A stretch of 39,493 nt of DNA, taken from Clostridiales bacterium. Lineage in GTDB: Bacteria; Bacillota; Sulfobacillia; Sulfobacillales; Sulfobacillaceae. The notes below the pieces were generated by a model. It saw only the letters and a program-made list of their open reading frames with translations. It was not told where the DNA came from and did no database searches. The position numbers and the translations under genes are program-made. Of this stretch, positions 8,377 through 18,057 are shown piece after piece (position 1 is the first letter of the stretch; every line of letters begins with the position of its first letter). The stretch lies in contig DAHXNH010000154.1 in the NCBI GenBank assembly GCA_027365485.1, positions 1 to 39,493 on the forward strand, written 5' to 3'.

Positions 8377-8631
8377 CTACAAAACCGCAGTAAAGTGTTG
8401 AACCAAAACAAACATGACCGATACGCCCAAAGGAACCGCGACCATGTTTAAAACCCGATGAAACCCAGCCCATCGCACATCACCCGCGTACTGAGTCACC
8501 TCTTTGGCAATGAGCGCCAAGATAAGCAACACAAGCGCAAATCCGCCTAGAAATGGGGCAAGGGACCCGGACACCTTGGTGGTGGTTACAGCAGTCGTTA
8601 CGACAGCCACCAACATAAACAACGCCTCCAT
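8377..8631 (-). CDS. Small membrane protein, 84 aa
   Basis: Three hydrophobic segments are visible: residues about 3-17, 24-42 and 61-80. The loop AKEVTQYAGDVRWAGFHRVL lies between the second and third. The ATG at 8631 is preceded by GAAGGAAAG at about seven bases, a good start signal. It converges on the terminator at 8291-8325. I do not recognise a family; it should sit in the cytoplasmic membrane. It appears to be transcribed alone. Confidence 0.7.
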   Translation of the reverse strand: MEALFMLVAVVTTAVTTTKVSGSLAPFLGGFALVLLILALIAKEVTQYAGDVRWAGFHRVLNMVAVPLGVSVMFVLVQHFTAVL

Positions 8632-8972
8632 TTCAACTTTCCTTCCCCTTCATGTTACACGGAAGTCAACTTCTTGACAAGTATTTCCTCGAAACATTCA
8701 GGGGGATTCCCCCTTACCCCGCCAAACCAGGGTCCCCCAGAGCGAATCGGTCCCGGCGTCGGCCGTGGGGCTTTTAAAGATTAAGCTCGCCGGTGACCCT
8801 AATGGATTCTGCCTTTCATCCGCTCTCAGATAGCGTGGTCGCGGCCAGAACAGTTCTGACTCTTATGTGTCTAAGAAGTCCCACCATCGTCGTGGGCTGC
8901 GCTTAGCGCATCCCTGACATCAGGACCGAAACACGCCGGCCAGGGCTCTAGGGCATAGCCTGGCCGAGATTG
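8632..8972. other. Intergenic region
   Basis: No gene is seen. It contains a short GGGGG-ATT-CCCCC hairpin at 8701-8713 and the stem-loop at 8938-8965 just downstream of the swivel-domain gene. A leftward promoter for the 84-residue membrane protein is expected here, but no strong match was found. Confidence 0.5.
8938..8965 (-). terminator. Probable terminator of the swivel-domain gene
   Basis: GGCCAGGGCT and AGCCTGGCC pair with one bulge around a nine-base loop, seven bases after the stop of the leftward gene. The following U-tract in the minus direction (GTGTTTC) is weak, so termination may be partial. Confidence 0.45.
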
Positions 8973-10565
8973 CTAAGCCAAAGCGGTCACCGTGCCTTGA
9001 TGGCCGTCAACCAGCACCAGCTCACCGTCACGAAACACTTGCGTCGCGGTTTTAGTACCTACCACGCACGGCACCCGGTATTCGCGCGCCACCGTGGCTG
9101 CATGGGATAAGATCCCGCCGGAATCCGTGACGACGGCCCGGGCAATAGCAAAAAGTGATGACCACACAGGCGTTGTCGCCCGAGCAATCAATACCTCGCC
9201 GGCCTGAAAGCGCGCAAAATCTTCGGGGCCAGAAATGACTCGCGCCGTACCTTGAACGCGACCCGCTGACGCTGAAACCCCTCGGATTTGGCGACGGTCC
9301 GAAGGCGTCATCTGCACCTGACTGTTGCCCGGCGCCTCAGGCGAAATTCCCAAGGATGGTGGTGGTGTTTCTCTTTGGTATTCCGCATAAGCGAGGCGCC
9401 GCTGGTCAAGGATCTGCGCCAGATCACTTTGTCGTATGCCATTTGACAGAGCTTCTAATTCGTCGGCATAAAGAAAAAAGATCTCATCGATCATGCCGAG
9501 CAGTCCCTGTCCGACTAACCAAGCGGCTAGTCGCAATAAAAATGGTCGCGCCCTGGCCGGAAGCATTGCGTCAATGTAAAAGTGGTGATCTTCGTCGATC
9601 GGGCGGGCATCATAAGCCGTGTGATAGGCTTCAAGAAATCGCTGACGATCGTCTGGGTCAGCGATAGCCGTGAGCGTGGCCTCTAATGCGGCTTTTTGTT
9701 TGGCCACTGTCTTTTCCCAATGGCGCTCAAAACGATAATCTTGTTCGATAAATTGGCGGATAATCGCCAAAACCGGTGTCAAGTCCTCCCGCCAAGATCT
9801 CTGGTAAAAATCGTGGGTGGTGCCCACCCGCCATCCATAGACCTCTTTAAAGGCATCAATTTCCCGCATAAACCCAAAAGCAGCCGGTTCTTCAAGCAAC
9901 GCAGCCCACGGTTTTTTTGCCATCAATGCTTGCCGAATCGGCTCTTGAGCCATAGCGGTTCGGGCCATCTCCGCCATCTGGCGGTCGGCCTCCAAAAATT
10001 TGTTTAGGTGACCCGATAACAGAGCATGCGCATCGGCCGGCGACCGGTCGGGAAACTGCTTTAAATAGATCGCTTCAAATACTTCTTGAACGGCAAACAC
10101 CGGCAGAACAACCCGCATATGAATCTCAAAAATCTCGTCGTACAAACGCGATAGATGCTGCAATCCTAAGATCGCCTGATCCACCGTCTCAATTTTTTCC
10201 GTGGCCTTTTCAAAGGCCTCATAGCGCGGCAGAATTTCTTCTCTAACGGTTCGCTGAAACGCCTCGCCTAGATGAGAACATTTTGGGTCGATGGTCGGGG
10301 TAACCTCAGTGCCTCCGTGATCGTAGGCTTGCGGCGGACTCAGCACAGAACGATAGTAATATCCATGATAAATGCGCACAGTCGACGGCGGTACCGGGAA
10401 CTTCAACGACGCGGCTGCTCGCCCCAGTCCTCGATCCAATGCGGGCACAATAAATGACTGAAATAGAGGCGTCATGACAAAGCCGAGATGGTCGGCGTCA
10501 TGGACCCAAAATCGTTCCAGAAGGTCTTTCTCGGACAAAGAGAGCGTCTCTTCTAAAGTACTCAT
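8973..10565 (-). CDS. PEP-utilising enzyme mobile (phosphohistidine swivel) domain protein
   Basis: The C-terminal 80 residues form the swivelling phosphohistidine domain of PEP synthase, pyruvate phosphate dikinase and rifampicin phosphotransferase, with the signature TDSGGILSHAATVARE; the phospho-accepting His is residue 488 from the start at 10565. The other 450 residues are mostly helical and resemble the central region of rifampicin-phosphotransferase-like proteins (FVMTPLFQSFIVPALDRG). There is no ATP-grasp domain and no PEP-binding barrel, so it must work with separate partners or transfer phosphate to an unknown acceptor. Start: ATG at 10565 with AGG nine bases upstream; an upstream in-frame TTG (10586) is the alternative. 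It lies downstream of the SNF2 gene block on the same strand. Confidence 0.82.
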   Translation of the reverse strand: MSTLEETLSLSEKDLLERFWVHDADHLGFVMTPLFQSFIVPALDRGLGRAAASLKFPVPPSTVRIYHGYYYRSVLSPPQAYDHGGTEVTPTIDPKCSHLGEAFQRTVREEILPRYEAFEKATEKIETVDQAILGLQHLSRLYDEIFEIHMRVVLPVFAVQEVFEAIYLKQFPDRSPADAHALLSGHLNKFLEADRQMAEMARTAMAQEPIRQALMAKKPWAALLEEPAAFGFMREIDAFKEVYGWRVGTTHDFYQRSWREDLTPVLAIIRQFIEQDYRFERHWEKTVAKQKAALEATLTAIADPDDRQRFLEAYHTAYDARPIDEDHHFYIDAMLPARARPFLLRLAAWLVGQGLLGMIDEIFFLYADELEALSNGIRQSDLAQILDQRRLAYAEYQRETPPPSLGISPEAPGNSQVQMTPSDRRQIRGVSASAGRVQGTARVISGPEDFARFQAGEVLIARATTPVWSSLFAIARAVVTDSGGILSHAATVAREYRVPCVVGTKTATQVFRDGELVLVDGHQGTVTALA

Positions 10566-10939
10566 AGGGATAACCTGCCTTCCCAAAATGGTGTCAACCG
10601 ATTCTACTTCCTTCGCTAAGCCCGAAGTCCCACCTTTGGATGGACCACGAGGTCAGCCAAGCAAGGAGTCTCGCCGAAACTCTCGATCGAGCCGAACGTT
10701 CCTCCCCACTCCTGCTGCCACCCGCGTACGCACCGTGACTTATCATCATCGGACGGACGGTCCTGTCGATCTTTACACCGTGGGCAGCGCGTCCTTCAAC
10801 GTCCCCAGCGCACTAATCATTGACCAGTCTTAGTGCTCGCTTTGACGGCGTGAACTGTTTTGAGCCCGGCGGAGTGCCTTCACCGCGGCACTAAATCCCT
10901 GAATCGATACCGATCTAGTGGTCCGGGTACCGGATGGGG
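10566..10939. other. Intergenic region
   Basis: No convincing gene. A small hairpin (AGTGCC...GGCACT, near 10874-10893) lies in the middle without a T-run. The plus-strand open frame reaching 10833 is antisense over the start of the swivel-domain gene and has no recognisable product. The gap weakens the case that the swivel-domain gene shares a transcript with the helicase genes. Confidence 0.5.
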
Positions 10940-11995
10940 TTAGACCTGACAGCAGTCCCCAACCCATCTGCCATCCCAACTCACTGTCACCGTCGGCAGC
11001 CCACATCTTTGGCAGGGAAAAGGATCCAGCCCCCGGGTGAGGAGATTGATCAAAACGCGCGCCGGCAACTGCTCTGCTTTTTGTTGCAGACGCAGCGAAA
11101 CCGCCACCCTGGGCACAACGAACATCCGCACGTGGTCGAGGGCGACTTGATGATCGACGTCATATGCCGCCCGCAGATCGGCCAATCGCCTATCCCGGTC
11201 AGCCAACACCGCCTGGCGTCGCTCCGCTAAAGCATCTTTTCGATCCAGAGGAGCTTTGGCAATCTTGTCATCCAGATCTTTCAGCGTACCACTGTAGTAC
11301 ACACTCATCCGTTGATACTCGGTATCGTATTTGCCTTGGTCCAACGCCACCAGGTCCTTCTCACGGTGCCGGGCCAAGCTCTCGATCTCGACTGAGGCCT
11401 TTTGCCACAAGGTCTGAAAGGCGACCGGTGGCAGTGAAGGCAACTTTTCCTCTTGCGGTCCAAGGTGATTGGCCCAAAAAAACCGAGCATAGGCTGCTTC
11501 GCCAGCCGCTAACGCGTTCCCATTTCCGTCGACCAATTTCACCAATGTCTCTTCGATTCGGCTCGAGGACTGCCAGGTTACTCGGAACCCAAACGAAAAA
11601 TCATAGCAAAGCACCGGACTCATGGCCTCAATCGCCGGTCTCCGGGTTTTCCGAAATTCGAGCGTCTCTTCCACCAGAGCCAGCGCACGCTCTGAGCTAA
11701 CCTCATAGTCATGTGGCTCCAGATGAGCATAAAAACGAAAGCCCCGCTGCCGTTCTAGAATATACGCAATCAAGTCGTCGACCAAAGGGTGCCCATAGGT
11801 CACCAGCAAAGCATCGGGCACCTCCCGTGCAGCTTCACTTTCGAAAGCTAGCGTGACTAAAGACGGAATATTTAACCGCTCGGCCAACGCTTGTGGCACC
11901 AATACTTCGGTCAATCCGTAGCCCTTAGGTTCCGCTATCCCGCCAGCTTGATGCAAGGCATCCAGAACAAATCGTTGCAGATCGGCTTTAGGCAT
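10940..11995 (-). CDS. Coiled-coil protein with a C-terminal Cys cluster, partner of the SNF2 ATPase
   Basis: The start (ATG at 11995) overlaps the stop of the SNF2 gene by eight bases, so the two are probably co-translated and may form one complex. The N-terminal half carries LLVTYGHPLVDDLIAYIL, similar to blocks in C-terminal regions of large SNF2 helicases of the HepA/DISARM DrmD kind (similarity judged by eye). A long charged coiled coil follows (about residues 200-300). The C-terminus has CQRCG and a final DCC, a likely zinc site. It looks like a helicase C-terminal module encoded separately. Function unknown; a specificity or DNA-contact subunit is inferred. Confidence 0.72.
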   Translation of the reverse strand: MPKADLQRFVLDALHQAGGIAEPKGYGLTEVLVPQALAERLNIPSLVTLAFESEAAREVPDALLVTYGHPLVDDLIAYILERQRGFRFYAHLEPHDYEVSSERALALVEETLEFRKTRRPAIEAMSPVLCYDFSFGFRVTWQSSSRIEETLVKLVDGNGNALAAGEAAYARFFWANHLGPQEEKLPSLPPVAFQTLWQKASVEIESLARHREKDLVALDQGKYDTEYQRMSVYYSGTLKDLDDKIAKAPLDRKDALAERRQAVLADRDRRLADLRAAYDVDHQVALDHVRMFVVPRVAVSLRLQQKAEQLPARVLINLLTRGLDPFPCQRCGLPTVTVSWDGRWVGDCCQV

Positions 11996-14066
11996 CGGCG
12001 GTCAACTCATCAAAGAGCTCTTGATCGGTCGCCTTAACCTTTTCGTAGGCCAATTTGGCATTACGATATTCTTCTCCCAAGTCCTCCATCCTGACGCGAA
12101 ACTCCTCATGCGATGCCGACTCTGTCAGTCGTTGCATAATCGCTTCTTCAAAGTCTTGCTCATTCGACCGCTTGCCCAAAATCATATCGAGTTCTCCTAC
12201 CACCAACTGAAACATATTGAGCTTGGCGTCCAGCACCCGCAAGACTTCAGCTTCTACCGTGTTTTCAGCCACCAAGTTGTAGATATGAACGTCTTTGGTC
12301 TGTCCGATCCGGTGGATCCGCCCAATTCGCTGTTCGATCCGCAGGGGGTTCCATGGCAGATCAAAGTTGACCATGTAATGGCAAAATTGAAGGTTGCGGC
12401 CTTCTCCCCCAGACTCGGTAGAAATTAGAATAGGAACGTCATCAGCAAACCGGGCTACGGCGGCATCTTTGGCGGCCCTCGACAACTGGCCATGAAATTC
12501 CACACACCCTATGCCCCGGGCTGCAAACTCAGCGACGATAAGTTCCTGGGTTCGTCGATATCCGGTAAAGATAACCATTTTTTCATCGCCTACACGGGCG
12601 ATGAAATCCAATAGTCGAGCGATCTTGCGATGGTCCGATATTTCCGCCGCAGTCCGAATTAATCCATTCAACTGCTGACGATCTGACTCCTCCCAGGATG
12701 AGTGCTCGGCTATCCGAATCAACGTGGGCACTACCGCCGCCACCGAGCTTCCCAATTCTTTTTGCAAGGTCTTTAGGCTCAGGCGATGGAACCCGGCAAC
12801 CGAAGGGTTCGTTGCCGTCTGGTAGCGATCGCGAACGAAGGCACTGACCTGCTGATAAAACTGCTGTTCCTCAACCGAGGGAACGATTTCTAAGGTATGT
12901 GCGGTGCGATGGGTGGCAATGACTCCGGTGGTGCTTCGCCGATTCCTAATCATCACTCCGCGTAGTAACCGGCGTAATTCATCCGGATTCTTTGGCTTCA
13001 AGGGATCTTTCGCCTCAATAAAGCGTCGTCGAAAGCCCTCTTTGGTGGCTAGATGGCCTGGAGACAAGAGGGTAATCAAGGTAAAAAGCTCGTCGAGTCG
13101 ATTTTCCACGGGAGTTGCCGTGAGCAACAAGATAAATTTCTTAGGCAGGCTGCTGACCAAACGATAAGCCAAAGTCTTATCGTTCTTCAGATGATGCGCC
13201 TCGTCCACGATTATTAAATCATAGGCACTGGCCTTCACCCGATCGGCCCATTCGCTTCGCTTCAGGGTGTCAATCGAAGCGATCAACCAAGGACATTCCG
13301 CAAACGGATCGGACGACTTTCGAAACACTTCGTCGTCGTGAGTGACAAAAGGCCAGTTAAACTTGCGCTGCAGCTCTTCGCGCCATTGCCCGACCAACGA
13401 AGAGGGGCACAAGATCAAAGCGCTTTTCACTAATCCGCGCAAGATATATTCCATCAACACCATCGCCGCTTCAATCGTTTTCCCCAACCCGACCTCGTCG
13501 GCCAGCAAAGCACGCCCACGCATATCCTGTAGGACGCGCCTCACCGTATTCAGTTGATAATCAAACAAGGTCACCTCACGGACCACCTCGGGGGCCAGCA
13601 AAACATCAAATCCGGGCCGGCTCTGAAGCTTTAAAGCCGCCTGGCGCAATTCGAACACGGATTCCGGCTCTTCCTTGGGCGCCACCACTTCGGCGAATAA
13701 CAATCGCACGTCGTCGTCCATGGCCCGTCCGTCATTGCCCCGTTCCGCGGCGGAGTACACAAACGTCGGGCGAAAACAAATTCGCAGGGGATCGCCCTCC
13801 ACCACGTCGACTAGGTATGAACGTTCGCGGTCCGTTCCCATCCAGCGGCTAGAACGAATCGTAAACGCCTGATTAAGGAAATCCGCCTGACCGGGTATTG
13901 GCGTATCTCGAAGTCCCTCCAGGCTGACCATTTTCCGGCCCTCGGCAGCATACGCTGCCATGAGTTCGGCCACCGCCGGATTCCAAGGAATCAGTCCAAG
14001 CTCTACCCACTCGCTTGAGATTTTCAGTTCAAATCCAGCACTTTCTTGAATAACAGCCGTAGCCAT
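11988..14066 (-). CDS. SNF2-family DNA-dependent ATPase (HepA/RapA-like)
   Basis: SNF2 ATPases move along double-stranded DNA and displace proteins; RapA recycles RNA polymerase, and others belong to phage-defence systems. Numbering from 14066 (692 aa): Walker A LADEVGLGKTIEAA near 190-203, DEAH in IIVDEAHHLKND near 285-296, motif III LLTATPVENRLDELF near 310, and motif VI RIEQRIGRIHRIGQTKDV near 575-592. The ATG at 14066 (MATAVIQ) has GGAGGG at nine bases; a longer start at 14117 lacks one. The C-terminal tail is short and the next gene overlaps, consistent with a split helicase. It lies downstream of a second SNF2 gene on the same strand. No methylase or nuclease gene is adjacent. Confidence 0.9.
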   Translation of the reverse strand: MATAVIQESAGFELKISSEWVELGLIPWNPAVAELMAAYAAEGRKMVSLEGLRDTPIPGQADFLNQAFTIRSSRWMGTDRERSYLVDVVEGDPLRICFRPTFVYSAAERGNDGRAMDDDVRLLFAEVVAPKEEPESVFELRQAALKLQSRPGFDVLLAPEVVREVTLFDYQLNTVRRVLQDMRGRALLADEVGLGKTIEAAMVLMEYILRGLVKSALILCPSSLVGQWREELQRKFNWPFVTHDDEVFRKSSDPFAECPWLIASIDTLKRSEWADRVKASAYDLIIVDEAHHLKNDKTLAYRLVSSLPKKFILLLTATPVENRLDELFTLITLLSPGHLATKEGFRRRFIEAKDPLKPKNPDELRRLLRGVMIRNRRSTTGVIATHRTAHTLEIVPSVEEQQFYQQVSAFVRDRYQTATNPSVAGFHRLSLKTLQKELGSSVAAVVPTLIRIAEHSSWEESDRQQLNGLIRTAAEISDHRKIARLLDFIARVGDEKMVIFTGYRRTQELIVAEFAARGIGCVEFHGQLSRAAKDAAVARFADDVPILISTESGGEGRNLQFCHYMVNFDLPWNPLRIEQRIGRIHRIGQTKDVHIYNLVAENTVEAEVLRVLDAKLNMFQLVVGELDMILGKRSNEQDFEEAIMQRLTESASHEEFRVRMEDLGEEYRNAKLAYEKVKATDQELFDELTADA

Positions 14067-14404
14067 CTCGGTTATCCCTCCATTCCGTCCACTGACATCT
14101 TTATCGATCGCTACCATTCTTTATGGCAGTCCTCGTTTCCTTCCGACGACGATCCAAATAATGCACCGCCATCGCCAAACCAGAACATCAGACCTCCGCA
14201 CGCTGACTCCATCACAGGCCCACTATGCCGCTCCTCAGTGGCAACGGTCAATCAACCGGTCCAAAGCCCCGTCCGCCCATTTGCATCCATTCTGGCTCGG
14301 AATCTCGAGAGTGCGCTCTTTACAGGGCCACCTCAGCTATCGTTCCTCTGGCAGCGGACACCACCCTGCCCCACCACTGACGGATTGGCGACCGAAAAGC
14401 CTCA
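14067..14404. other. Gap between the two SNF2 genes
   Basis: About 340 bases with no gene on the minus strand and no clear promoter or terminator. Plus-strand open frames here are low-complexity shadows rich in Pro, Ser and Arg. The two helicase genes may or may not share a transcript. Confidence 0.45.
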
Positions 14405-17400
14405 TTATAGGGTTAAGAGCTCGCGCACATCCTCTTCGCTGAGGGCACTTAAGGGATGGTCGTTGGCCTTTATCACCCGATCAATAAGATCTCGCTTCTT
14501 TTGCTGCAACTGATACATCTTTTCTTCGATCGTCCCTTTGGTAATCAGACGAATCACCTGCACCACGTTTTTTTGACCAATGCGGTGGGCCCGGTCGGCC
14601 GCTTGTTCTTCCACTGCCGGATTCCACCATAGATCGTACAGAATGACCGTATCCGCCCCGGTTAAATTTAACCCCGTTCCCCCTGCTTTTAAGGAAATCA
14701 AGAAGATGGGACGGCCTCCCTGGTTAAATTCTTCGGTCAACCCCAACCGTTCGTTCGGCGGTGTCTCGCCGTCCAAGTAGTAGTAAGGCCACTCGCGCTT
14801 TTCGAGTTCCCGGCGAATAATAGTCAGCATCGCCGTGAACTGAGAGAAGATCAGGAGCCGCTTTTGCGATGAGAGGGCTTCATCGACCACTTCTATCAAC
14901 AAATCCAATTTTCCAGATTCTCCACCATAGTTCTCGACAAACAGTTCAGGATGACAACAAATCTGGCGCAAACGAGTGATTCCCGCCAGAATCTTAAAGC
15001 GGCTGGCCTGAAAGCCGACCTGGTCCAGATCGCCCATCGTCTCATCGCGCAACTGGCTGAGATAACCCACATAAAGCTTTCGTTGGTCATCGGTTAATTC
15101 CGACGTCTCGACGGTCTCAATTTTGTCAGGCAACTCGCGCAGGACGTCCTTTTTCAGACGGCGAAGCACAAACGGTCTCGTCCTCCGGGCGACCATCTCT
15201 GGACTCATCCGAGCAAAGGCTTGTTTGTTGGGAAACAGCGCGGGAAAAACGGCGTGAAAGATGGACCATAGATCATCCAGGGAGTTCTCCACGGGAGTTC
15301 CGGTTAAGGCAAACCGACGAGGACTAACCAAATCGGCGACATGTTGCGCCGTTTTGGTTGCGTGGTTTTTAATCGACTGCGCCTCGTCTGCAATCAAGGC
15401 ATGAAATCGACGATCCCCATACCACTGGATATCGCGGCGAAGCAAGGGATAGGAGGTAATCAGTACATCGTACTGACTCGCTTCGGCAAAAATCTTCTCC
15501 CGCTCGTCGGGCGTTCCACTCACGACCGCGACCTTGAGATTCGGACCAAATTGCTGAAACTCCCGTTCCCAGTTGTACATTAAAGAGGCTGGACATACGA
15601 TTAATGCAGGGTCTTCGAAAGGACCGGTCTCTCGTTCCGAGAGCAAGAAGGCGATGCTTTGAATCGTTTTCCCTAGCCCCATGTCGTCAGCCAAAATGCC
15701 ACCCAAGCCGTACTGAGACAATGTCTTCATCCACTGAAATCCCATGCGTTGGTAGTCGCGCAGAATCGTTCGGACCGCCAACGGCACAGCTACTTCCAAA
15801 TTATCAGGGTGTTTTAGATTGTCGATCCACTGACGAAGGCTGCGTCCCAACTTAACGTTGGATGCAGCCCCACCGCGATCGATCAGAGCCAGCGCTCGGG
15901 TCGCTGGCAAGCGCAACGCCCCTTCCCCTAACTCACGTCGATTCAAATCGAGGTCGCCAACCAATTCCGCCAAATTCTGAAAGCTCTCATCCTCGAGCGA
16001 TACGAAGGCTCCATCGGCTAAACGATGATACCTGCGCTTTTCCACCAACGACGCTAATAGGTCCTGAATCTCTCGAGGATCCAAATCCCCTATTTCAAAC
16101 GAAATCTCCATCCAATCTAAGGTGGAATCCATATCGACATGGGCCTTAGGGGCCACGGCACGTCCCCGCAAGACCGGTTGTAAGGCGTCGGTCACATAGA
16201 CCTCAATCGATTCCTCCAGGACAGAAAGCACCTCGTACACAAATCGAAAGACCTGGTCTTCGTCTTTAAGCGCCAAGATTCCCGAGTCAGACTGAAACCC
16301 GGCTTGCTCCAAGATAGCCAATAATGCGTTCTCTTCCCCACTCTTGCGAGCCACCAGGGGGCCATTTGAGGCCTTCATCTCCGCTAAAGCATCGATCACC
16401 ACCGCGCCGTAGCGAAACTCAAGCCGAGCCTCTAATGCCTCTTGGCGCCAATCCAAATACAAATGCGCCTTCAATGGGGCTTCCACAATCCGTTCTTGCA
16501 ACTTCGACGCTACCTGAACTTCGCCGATGGCCCGGACCGCTGGCAATACTTGCTCAATGAACTTTTCAAGATCGGCCGAAGCGACCCGTAGCGCGACCTC
16601 CTTTGAGGATTTGTCTAGCGCTTGTATCGCCTCTAAGCCCCGGCCAATGCCGGGAGGGAGATGATAAAGCACGCCATGGCCATAGGCCAAATCGTACTTC
16701 GCCAAGATCTGTAGGCTGGCCAAACCATCGACCGAAAATGTGTACACATCGTCTCCACTCATTAACAATCTCGAGCGGATCGGCAGCGGAGGCTCCGCTA
16801 ACACCGTTGGGATTTGATTAAACATCAATGGAGCTTTAGCCAACCACGGCCAAATGCGTTTGAACGCCCACGGTGAGAGATCTATGTAGCGTTGATACTC
16901 GCCCGGGGGTCCCATGTGACTGTAGTATCTGGCCTGGGTGGTCTGCATGAGTTGAGTTTCTTGGAGCGCCTTTAAGATGTTCCAATCATTCTGGTTAAAC
17001 GTGTGCAGCCGGGAGTCATAGGTGAAACTTTTAGCCACCCACATTGGCGGCCCATCCAAGTGTTCTCGCAAAAATTGGCCGAAATCTTTCACAATATAAG
17101 ATCGTTTGGGCCCAATGCTGATGCCTGCCACCAGGAGCGTCTCTCGGTCATAATAGTCCTTACGCAAAAATAAGTTGAATTGAACGTGAAGCATTGTACG
17201 CTCGGACGACACCCTTAACCCGGATGACTGCTCCAAGATAGCCGGCTCAAACTGTGATAAAAGGTGTCTGACTCGGTTTTTTTCGACGGTAGTGATCTCC
17301 CCTAAAGGCTCGCTAGCCCCTTGGGGTTTGGCGGGGTGGCGACGGTCCCTAATCGCCAACCAAATCGCTACCATATGCGGGCACCATCCCCGCGCGTTAT

Positions 17401-17629
17401 CTCGGTGGCAACTGCAATCTCCATCGATGTCGTTGTCGTCTTCCATCATAAACGCATAACAATTCTCGTCTCCGTCGACCACGACGGCCGACCAGTCCCA
17501 CTCTTCATCCCCCCTGGTTCTCGTCAACGAGCTTACCTTTTGTTCACGCCATAACTTTTCCCCTGCCAGGTATATTTCATGCCCGGATAACGCTTCCACC
17601 CGACGTAGCTCCACGGGACTCTGAGCCAT
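14405..17629 (-). CDS. SWIM zinc-finger SNF2 helicase, 1074 aa
   Basis: A SWIM finger lies near the N-terminus: C72-S-C74 ... C83-P-H85 in GDCSCHRDNARGWCPHM. A long middle region, probably the SNF2-associated bacterial domain, precedes the ATPase core: Walker A GILADDMGLGKTIQS near 642-656, DEAQ in LIADEAQSIKNH near 746, ALTGTPVENSLDDLW near 770, and motif VI QAADRAHRIGQKNVVQV near 1008-1024. It ends in an acidic tail (LSEEDVRELLTL). Length and order match Firmicute SWIM-SNF2 proteins such as those near ywqA. The start has AGAGGGTG at about eight bases. The protein should bind nucleic acid and use ATP to remodel protein-DNA contacts. The next leftward gene encodes a second SNF2 ATPase, an unusual pairing. 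Confidence 0.93.
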   Translation of the reverse strand: MAQSPVELRRVEALSGHEIYLAGEKLWREQKVSSLTRTRGDEEWDWSAVVVDGDENCYAFMMEDDNDIDGDCSCHRDNARGWCPHMVAIWLAIRDRRHPAKPQGASEPLGEITTVEKNRVRHLLSQFEPAILEQSSGLRVSSERTMLHVQFNLFLRKDYYDRETLLVAGISIGPKRSYIVKDFGQFLREHLDGPPMWVAKSFTYDSRLHTFNQNDWNILKALQETQLMQTTQARYYSHMGPPGEYQRYIDLSPWAFKRIWPWLAKAPLMFNQIPTVLAEPPLPIRSRLLMSGDDVYTFSVDGLASLQILAKYDLAYGHGVLYHLPPGIGRGLEAIQALDKSSKEVALRVASADLEKFIEQVLPAVRAIGEVQVASKLQERIVEAPLKAHLYLDWRQEALEARLEFRYGAVVIDALAEMKASNGPLVARKSGEENALLAILEQAGFQSDSGILALKDEDQVFRFVYEVLSVLEESIEVYVTDALQPVLRGRAVAPKAHVDMDSTLDWMEISFEIGDLDPREIQDLLASLVEKRRYHRLADGAFVSLEDESFQNLAELVGDLDLNRRELGEGALRLPATRALALIDRGGAASNVKLGRSLRQWIDNLKHPDNLEVAVPLAVRTILRDYQRMGFQWMKTLSQYGLGGILADDMGLGKTIQSIAFLLSERETGPFEDPALIVCPASLMYNWEREFQQFGPNLKVAVVSGTPDEREKIFAEASQYDVLITSYPLLRRDIQWYGDRRFHALIADEAQSIKNHATKTAQHVADLVSPRRFALTGTPVENSLDDLWSIFHAVFPALFPNKQAFARMSPEMVARRTRPFVLRRLKKDVLRELPDKIETVETSELTDDQRKLYVGYLSQLRDETMGDLDQVGFQASRFKILAGITRLRQICCHPELFVENYGGESGKLDLLIEVVDEALSSQKRLLIFSQFTAMLTIIRRELEKREWPYYYLDGETPPNERLGLTEEFNQGGRPIFLISLKAGGTGLNLTGADTVILYDLWWNPAVEEQAADRAHRIGQKNVVQVIRLITKGTIEEKMYQLQQKKRDLIDRVIKANDHPLSALSEEDVRELLTL

Positions 17630-17678
17630 CTACGAACACCCTCTCAACCGAGATCATACAAACAGTATAATCCTTAAA

Positions 17679-17882
17679 CTAGGTATTGTGGAGTCCTCGC
17701 TCAGATATTCCCCTATCTTGTGGCCCATCGACAATGGCATGCTTTTGTTCGAGCATTCGCCAAACCTTGTGCGCCCCCCTTCGCCAAGGGGGATAAAGGC
17801 CGTTGCTTGCAGAAATTAGTGCATCCGGCCTTGGTGTAGGGACAAATCGTCCGGTTGCCATCAGCGACTGGATCGTCTCCAC
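17679..17882 (-). CDS. Possible small protein, 67 aa
   Basis: A GTG at 17882 follows GAGGAAA at five bases, and an in-frame ATG lies seven codons on. The product is not recognised. It contains a C-run/G-run hairpin (17775-17792) within the frame, which counts somewhat against coding. It ends 50 bases before the SWIM helicase start on the same strand, so it could be a leader gene of that transcript or plain leader sequence. Confidence 0.3.
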   Translation of the reverse strand: METIQSLMATGRFVPTPRPDALISASNGLYPPWRRGAHKVWRMLEQKHAIVDGPQDRGISERGLHNT

Positions 17883-18057
17883 TCAAATTTCCTCGCCAAC
17901 TTAGGCATCAGGAGACAAGTCGCCAATCGGGCCCTTGAACCCCCATGCCACGGGGCAACAACGAATCCTGGATGATAGATTACCTCGGTGGAATACATCG
18001 TTGGCTGCTCTCACCACCCGTCATCGTTGCAATGCACTCATTTGGTGCCGAATTCCT

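Noticed and set aside
10474-10833. Plus-strand 119-residue frame near the swivel-domain gene start
   Set aside because: Its first third is antisense to a well-supported gene and the rest has no family features.
14046-14513. Plus-strand open frames over the gap between the helicase genes
   Set aside because: They overlap both helicase genes in antisense, are rich in Pro, Ser and Arg, and have no start signal or recognisable product.
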